From positions 760,604 through 775,856 of the forward strand of contig WELB01000025.1 of NCBI GenBank assembly GCA_009602725.1: DNA of 15,253 nt. The letters run 5' to 3'. This DNA is from Spirogloea muscicola (Eukaryota; Streptophyta; Zygnematophyceae; Spirogloeales; Spirogloeaceae). Under the pieces are notes generated by a model that saw nothing but the letters and a program-made list of their open reading frames with translations, did not search any database and had not been told where the DNA came from. Each line of letters opens with the position of its first letter. The stretch's first letter is position 1. Both the position numbers and the translations under genes were made by a program. Below, one piece after another: positions 9,668-15,253 of this stretch.

Positions 9668-11804
9668 TCAAAGCTTCTGGATGAGAATGATTCGCTGGCC
9701 TTTGATCCTCACTTCTGTAATGCGGCCAAGATGCCGCAGCACCTGACATCACATGGCACTTAGTTTGCTGCTCACATGGCACTTGGCTGCTTCAGTGTCA
9801 AGGTGACAATCTGTGAATGTATCCCCCAATGGCAATAAGAAGATAGTCATGTTCCCGATCATGAATTCAGATTCACGATCCAGTACAAAGCAACTGACAT
9901 GTCTGTAGCGCACCAGAGACCAGGATATAAAAGCTTACAGTCAGTATGGCCCTTCCAGAGTTGTCCAACTTGAGTGACAACCCTCCTCGCAAGTCACTCT
10001 CCAGCAAAAAGCCCTTGCCTCTAACACCCTCTGTAGCGGCCACTTCCTTCAGCACCTGGAGCAGCTCCTCAGTAGCGACCCAAGCAGCCATCCATGTGTA
10101 TCTTTGTCAGCTTCTGCACTACATGTGTATTAAGGCCACAACATCCTAGCACCTGATGTCAGATTTGATGTGTATCTCCATGCATAGATTGGAGCGAAAG
10201 ATTAGCAAAGTGAGACTTTTGTACCACGACTTTCTCCAGGGCGTCTTTGCTCAGCTGCAGAGGATGCGGGACAAGAACATGTTTGTCAGTCATAGCAACC
10301 ATAAGTCACCAAGGTGATTGCACAATGCACAGAAGCCTACACTTCAAGCAGGGAAGATGCTCGTGCTTCTAGGTGGTCATAGCAGGATCACCTTGCGCTT
10401 TGGTGCTCCAAGAAGTACTTCTGTAGCCTCAGCAAAGGTCACAAGCTCATCCAGAGCTGTGTTGACCTTGTCAATGGTCAGTCGCCCTCGCATGTAGCTG
10501 TCACCGAGTGTCAATCAAGCAGTGTGCCCCTCTAATTGTCAATTTGTGCCAATGATGCTAACAAATCCCATACCTCGCCTCCACGCAATCTCCGAATGTC
10601 TGGGTTTTCCCAAGGATGCATACCAGGCATGGCCTCACAAGCAATTAGGACAATCATGTGTGACATACTTTGAATATTTGCAGTGTGATCAGGGCTGCAG
10701 CATGGAACATTACCTGGACACTGATGCCAATTCGTCCACACCAATGTACTGTCGAGGCAGACAGTTGACCACCTTCCTCCCCTGCCACCATCTCATTGGA
10801 GCTCAATATGAGCTGACTCTGTTGTTGTCGTCATTGTCATCCACCTGGTAGAGCAGACTTGCCTAAGGCAAGCGATATGATGACTTGTACATTTTGCATA
10901 TGGGGGACTCTTGAAGAGAGGTACCTGCAGTCTGACCTTCTGTGCAGTTTGGCTAGCCATGGCAGCCGAATGAGACCCTTCTTCTGAGTCGTTCTCACTA
11001 GCGCCAGGCAATGGCGAATGAATCCTGCAACAATGAGCATATATAAGGCCATGTCTATGGAGAAGCGCGCGCGAGTCTGCGTCAAGCTCTAGAACCTTGT
11101 AGTCTTGAGCTGCATGTTGCCACCAGGAAGCCGGCTTGGGAGGTTGGCAGCAATGTGCTCCAAGCGGGCGTGCTGCCGATTTGCGGCCTCAATCAACCGC
11201 TGCAAGGGCTTGGTGATGGTCGCTTTATTTAGTACGTCAAAGGCAGCTGTATGGTGCTATGCCTGACATAGACTGTCTTCACCTGATCTTGATAACATGT
11301 CACATTCATCGATTATTCACGACGGACTTGTCTAGTAGATTACTTGACCTCGATGATGGCGCGCGCACCTGCGCTTGCGGTATCAGCTGCGCCTCCGCCC
11401 TGATCTGGCACTGCAGGTCCCTGTACTGTTGCTCTAGGCAGCACAAAGAGGCATCCAGCGCAGCCAGCTGCCAGACGGCGCTCGCCGGTGGCGCTGCATG
11501 CGAAGCCATCGGCCGCACGACGGTGATGAATGCCGCAAATTCGAGAAGGCCGCAAAGGCCACAATTCAGCGGGTGCGGGTGACCATCGCCGAAGCAGCTT
11601 CGCTGGGCCTCGGCTCGGAGGCGAGCGCGCAGAAGGCAGGGCGGCCGCCGGGCAAGGCGGCATGCAGTGACACGGCTCTGCGGCCGCTCGCGAGCTGAGC
11701 TCACCTCCCCGCAGCAGCACGGCCTCCTTGAGCGCCGCCGTCTGGGCGTTGAAGGTCGCCGCGAGCTGCGCCAGCGGCGGGGCGTCGGCCCCCACGACCG
11801 CCAT
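9668..11804 (-). CDS. SKA1: SKA1 (spindle and kinetochore-associated protein 1) homologue
   Basis: Microtubule-binding subunit of the SKA complex, which couples kinetochores to spindle microtubules in mitosis. Exons in transcript order: 11804-11705, 11493-11369, 11199-11096, 11024-10937, 10781-10714, 10497-10392, 10254-10225, 10055-9939, 9742-9668 (stop TGA 9670-9668). Every junction is GT-AG on the minus strand, phases agree, and the 813 nt give 270 residues, the usual size. Residues 1-109 form the N-terminal helical/coiled-coil dimerisation part (LAQLAATFNAQTAALKEAVL, LAALDASLCCLEQQYRDLQ). A Ser/Glu-rich linker spans about 110-150. The C-terminal winged-helix microtubule-binding domain starts near 155 with YIGVDELASVS, then SYMRGRLTIDKVNTALDEL, TEGVRGKGFLLESDLRGG, LKLDNSGRAILT and LRHLGRITEVR. 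These read like the land-plant SKA1 sequences. The ATG has a good context (CTCGCCATGGCG). The gene follows ERA on the same strand, and its 3' end faces mTERF. Confidence 0.93.
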
Positions 11805-12697
11805 GGCGAGCGCCCGCGCGAGCCGCCCGCGCCTCCCGCCNCGGCCCCGCGAAGCCCGCCGCGGAGCCCGCCGCGGGCGCCCGGAGCGAGCCGCCCGCGT
11901 CGTCGCCCGCCCTTTTCCCGGATTTCGTAAATTCGAATTGTGAGAGCCACGTCAGCAAGGCGCGGAACCCCTTGCCCACGGGGCTTGAGAAGCATGGTGT
12001 GTGCCGGCCGCGTCCGGCCGTCCAAGTGTGAATCGGCCCTTAGGTGATGGAGGGCCTCTGTGGCCAGGTACCAAGGCAAACGGGCTCCGCGCCTCGCTGA
12101 CGGGGCTCTCTGGAGTTCAGAACGCTTTGTGACGTATTACCTGGTCAATTGTGAGTAAGCAAAACCCAAGCCTCCCTGACCAGAGTAGCGGAGACCGCAG
12201 GAACGCTGTCAGCTTGACTGGTCCCGCAAGTAAACGAACCATCGACTGCTGCGGCTGGGTATTGCCACAATGGTGGCAGCAACTCACGCATGTAACCACT
12301 TCAGGATGTTGTCGCGAGCCTAAGGTTCTTTTCCCAACATTGCAAGACTGCTGCAGACTGATTGCAGACTGTCGTTTGGCACCAGCTGAAGTCAGCTGTG
12401 GTCCAGGACCAAAGCACGCCTTTGGTAGCATACAATGGCATCAAGCTGCCCGAGGCATGGTGCGCTGCAGTGCTCGGAGGGCCAGGGAAGCGGAACTAGC
12501 TAATCCTGCCAGCTTAGCATAGCAACCCACGGGCTTTGTGGCTAAGTCCACTAGCTAAGCTCAGCCGCATGCCTGCGCCAGCAGGCTCACTCATGCAGAG
12601 CCAGTGCCGAATGCAATTTACCTCAGCGCCGAAGGCAGTTCACCTATCTATTCACTTTCTACAAGGCCGACGAAAGGCCATGCAGGAAGGTCTGAGT
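11805..12697. other. Intergenic: ERA 3' flank and SKA1 5' flank
   Basis: 893 bases between the ERA stop codon and the SKA1 ATG. About 11805-11930 is very GC-rich, continuing the GC peak of SKA1 exon 1; the rest is mixed. The longest open frames (for example 12151-12522 on +, beginning at GTG) have no recognisable domain and look like chance. It should contain the SKA1 promoter and 5'UTR and the ERA 3'UTR. No TATA box or repeat family was identified with confidence. Confidence 0.6.
11841..11841. other. Ambiguous base (N) just upstream of the SKA1 ATG
   Basis: Lies 37 bases upstream of the SKA1 start on the minus strand, in a GC-rich stretch. If the N is removed, the open frame running down from about 11979 becomes in frame with the SKA1 ATG, as happens for the N in mTERF. 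The region is probably 5'UTR, so the effect on the protein is likely nil. Confidence 0.7.
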
Positions 12698-15253
12698 TCA
12701 CCTCCTGTCATACCCATAATCCTGGAGCAGCTTCTCATCCTGCCTCCACTTCTCCTGCACCTTCACGTGTAACTGCACATTCCATCAATCCAGCACTCTG
12801 CTGTCAAGGAGCAGCACGCCCAGAAATCGAGCACAAGGCATTGTGTTACATGCTGTCGTCTTGCTTAGTCAATTCAGTGATCAGACCTCGAGGAAGACAG
12901 GCTTGCCAACAAAGTCCTCGATGTCCAGGCGGGCTGCAGTTGCCAACGTCTTCAGGGACAGGCCACCCTGAGGAGAAAGTCGGAGCAATACAGACTGAGA
13001 ACTTAGCGTTTTGACAATCAAAACACCACATGAAAGAGTAAGGACATAGGGTACATACTACCCGCCGGCCCTCAGGCGCCCGGACTGCTGCTTGATGCAC
13101 GCCATCTGCAGTTTTTAATCAACACAAGCTCACCTTTCCAAGCAAAATCCCCTTCTGGCTCTCCCTCTCGACGATGATGTCGAGCTCAATGAAGTCCTTG
13201 ACGCCCTCCTTGCGCTCCACGTAGGTAAGCACGTTGACCTGCAGAGCCACTCCAGCAAGTCAAGCACAGAACTAAAATTAAAACGCCATGTTCTTAGGCC
13301 AATCTCTTCACCACAAGCTGTATAACTGTATCTTGTGCAGCCCCATCATGGTAAAAGCAAGTGGGAAGCAAACGGAAACGGATTTGATGAGACTATGCTG
13401 CTCAATTACCTGGCAGGCATACGGCACCTCCTGCTGATACTGCAAGAAAATTTTCTCCCTCACAATCTCAGCTACGAAGAAACGTTCCGGGTGCTCGCTC
13501 ACAATATCCTGATTGAAAGCAGTCATGTGCGTGCGTAAGCGCACACATAAATCATCAGATGCGGAAGTCGGACCAACCAGAACTAGCTCATCTCCCGACT
13601 CAAGTGAGATTGATGGTATATCTTTCACTGTTCTGGACTTGTTCAAATGTACCCCAAGTTACAAGAAAGTGCAGGACGGTGTGCTTTATTTCCACTGGAT
13701 GTAGGGTGATCTGGCTGCTACTTTCCTTACAACCATATACAAATGCAGTCTGGCTGCACTATACTGACACGTGAGGGAGACCTTACCTTAGGGTAAAGGG
13801 CAGGGCCCAGGGGGAGCTTCGAGACAACCCACTCTTTGAGCTCCTCCATGCCCTGCCCCTGCCTTGCGCTAATCGCAATGACCTCATTCGCTCCACTGTG
13901 CTCCCTGTACCACTGACGCACCTCGCAAAAGAGCTTTCATTTCTTTGGAAGTCCACATGCATTGGTCAACATCTGAGGGGATCAGATCCAGGGTTTGCTT
14001 AAAGTGCCATGCAAGGATGTCACGAAGGAGATAGATTGCATTTGGGACCAATTTCTTTCAGCCAAACATAGTGAAAGCAGGTTAGCCAGACATGCTTGAT
14101 AATATTATAACCCAGGAGGCTGATCGGCAGCCAGCATCCTTACTGCCAGCTTCTTGGCCAGCTCGCCGGGCTTGATGAGGTCCCTCTTGTTAAGCACAAT
14201 CAGGACGGGTTTTCGCCGCGCTGTTGCGAGGAACTCCTCATCGAGCATATCAATGCTTGCCTGCACTCCAACTCATTCGATCATGCAGCTGTAGCTGACC
14301 TGAAATATAGAGTCGTTCTTTGAGTACATAGTCCTTTCAGCAAGTACAAATGGCTGCAAGAACACCACCTCTTACAAAGTGCCACTTATGGAGGTCACAA
14401 ATTCCCAGACAAGGGGTTCATCAACAAGTAGACAAGCTAGAGGAGGGCAAGGTATGTACATGCTCCATGTGCATGCAAACATCCACAAGGAACAGCACGC
14501 AGTCCGCATTGACAGCGGCGCTGCGCACGTTGGACATCATCATCTCGTCCAGCATGTGCATTTGCTTGGCCATGACGCCTGGTGTATCATACAGCACCAT
14601 CTGCGCACATCACTGCTGCGCACCCTGAGCATTGGCACACTGAGCATCGCACTGTCTGGCTCAGAATGAGCAGCCACGTTCTTGTGCTGAGCAGCTGAAA
14701 GCTTGTTACTAACGTATGCGCTACATACGCTATGCATAAGGAAGTCGCTGCGTAACAATTACTACTAGTTACTGGCAGGAAAGTCCATAATACCCACTGC
14801 TAGTCTTTGAGAGCTGAGGTGCAATAGATAGTGACCTGGTACTTGGCATCGGAGCAGATGCCGAGGATGCGGTGCCGCGTCGTCTGCGGCTTCTTGGTTA
14901 CAATGGACAGCTTCTGGCCGATGAGCTGGTTGAGCAGCGTGCTCTTGCCCACGTTGGGCCGCCCCACGAGCGCCACATACCCTGCGCCGCGGCCGCCGCC
15001 GCTGGCCCTTGTGGGTCGACGGCCTCGCCCACGACGCTGCCACAGATGGCCTCGGACGTCGTGCTCGCGCCACTGGGAAGCGGCGGCGAGAAGCTAAGGA
15101 GTAGCCACTGCGGCTCAGTCACGCGGCCAGAGCTGAGTGCTAGGGCATGACGGCGCACCGGCGCGATGGCCGGGGGGGCACTCTGGCAAGCCGCCGCCGC
15201 CGTGGGAGCCCCAGGGGTCGTCGCGGCGCGCCTCCGGCGGCGGCGCCGGGGGC
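12698..15253 (-). CDS. ERA: GTPase Era, probably plastid-targeted, 5' end outside window
   Basis: Era binds GTP and the 3' end of small-subunit rRNA and assists assembly of the 30S-type subunit; this copy resembles plant chloroplast Era. Transcript order: putative transit-peptide frame 15251-14982, then 14979-14836, 14600-14460 (or ending at 14481), 14260-14144, 13921-13787, 13508-13410, 13238-13134, 12967-12887, 12772-12698 (stop TGA 12700-12698). G1 P-loop GRPNVGKS is at 14964-14941, the switch-I segment is [15 protein letters not shown]3 DTPG at 14588-14577, G4 NKRD at 14191-14180, G5 SAR at 13870-13862. The linker [20 protein letters not shown] leads to the KH domain with the GKGG loop across the exon 13238-13134 / 12967-12887 junction (LLGK, then GGLSLKTL). 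The C-terminus reads [19 protein letters not shown]. The upstream frame is rich in Ala, Ser, Arg and Pro and poor in acidic residues, fitting a transit peptide, but joins the P-loop frame only if one base is missing near 14980. Confidence 0.95.
14880..15253. other. GC-rich 5' region of ERA
   Basis: A stretch far richer in G+C than the downstream ERA introns, with runs of GCC/GCG coding Ala. It mirrors the GC peaks at the 5' ends of mTERF (about 6780-7560) and SKA1 (about 11640-11920). It carries the putative transit peptide and P-loop exon. Confidence 0.7.
14979..14984 (-). other. Apparent one-base frame break before the Era P-loop
   Basis: The upstream frame reads through [12 protein letters not shown] up to about 14982, while the GTPase frame starts [13 protein letters not shown] at 14979. 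A single extra G in the short GGG run (CCC at 14980-14982 on the + strand) would make both continuous. No intron fits. The GTPase frame has no ATG upstream before a stop codon near 15097. A sequencing or assembly slip in GC-rich DNA is the likeliest cause; a true frameshift allele is possible. Confidence 0.65.

Noticed and set aside
9749-9784. Repeated TCACATGGCACTT (9749-9761 and 9772-9784)
   Set aside because: A 13-base duplication near the SKA1 last-intron acceptor; no further copies seen and likely simple slippage.
10190-10292. A forward-strand reading resembling a helical protein (LERKISKV..., FLQGVFAQLQ...)
   Set aside because: It is antisense to the SKA1 microexon 10254-10225 and its introns; the minus-strand exon fits splice phases and family sequence, the forward frame fits nothing.
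12151-12522. 124-codon + strand open frame between SKA1 and ERA
   Set aside because: Begins at GTG, is unusually rich in Cys and Trp, has no recognisable domain and no exon partners; treated as chance.
14713-14734. Possible small hairpin CGTATG-CGCTA-CATACG in an ERA intron
   Set aside because: Only six paired bases; common by chance and not extended by flanking pairs.
1-15253. CRISPR array, bacterial operon, tRNA or rRNA genes, transposase
   Set aside because: No spaced repeats, no tRNA-like T-arm sequence, no rRNA-like blocks and no transposase or reverse-transcriptase motifs were seen.

Overview
This is a eukaryotic nuclear window, most probably from a green alga (Chlorophyta, possibly trebouxiophyte-like). 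The reasons are: four genes split into many short exons by introns of roughly 100-380 nt with GT-AG ends; a chloroplast-type Era GTPase; a SKA1 protein whose exon sequences read like the land-plant family; and very GC-rich 5' ends with Ala/Pro/Gly-rich N-termini. The species cannot be fixed from the sequence alone. I rebuilt every exon by matching splice sites, reading phase and remembered family sequence. In all four models the exon phases close, apart from the sequence problems noted below.

Layout: (1) + strand, 1-6104: the 3' part of a UTP25/DEF/NOF1 gene (nucleolar small-subunit processome factor), 20 visible exons, 5' end outside the window. (2) + strand, 6844-9318: an mTERF-family gene of 5 exons. 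(3) - strand, 11804-9668: SKA1, a kinetochore microtubule-binding protein, 9 exons. (4) - strand, >15253-12698: Era GTPase, probably plastid-targeted, at least 8 exons, 5' end outside the window. The order is UTP25 > mTERF > < SKA1 < ERA. mTERF and SKA1 are tail to tail with 349 bases between stop codons. The gaps at 6105-6843, 9319-9667 and 11805-12697 hold no gene that I recognise.

Functional view: UTP25 (18S pre-rRNA processing), Era (organellar small-subunit assembly) and mTERF (organellar nucleic-acid binding) all touch ribosome or organelle gene expression, while SKA1 works in mitosis. This is an ordinary mixed eukaryotic neighbourhood, not an operon or a defence system, and I do not see a novel multi-gene system.

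Points worth attention: two single N bases (6975 and 11841) whose removal makes reading frames continuous; a one-base frame break in front of the Era P-loop (near 14980); a divergent motif-II-like segment in UTP25 (VGYAD where I recall VDQAD); a strong hairpin inside a UTP25 intron (3168-3229); 30-nt microexons in UTP25 and SKA1; and sharp GC-rich peaks at gene starts.
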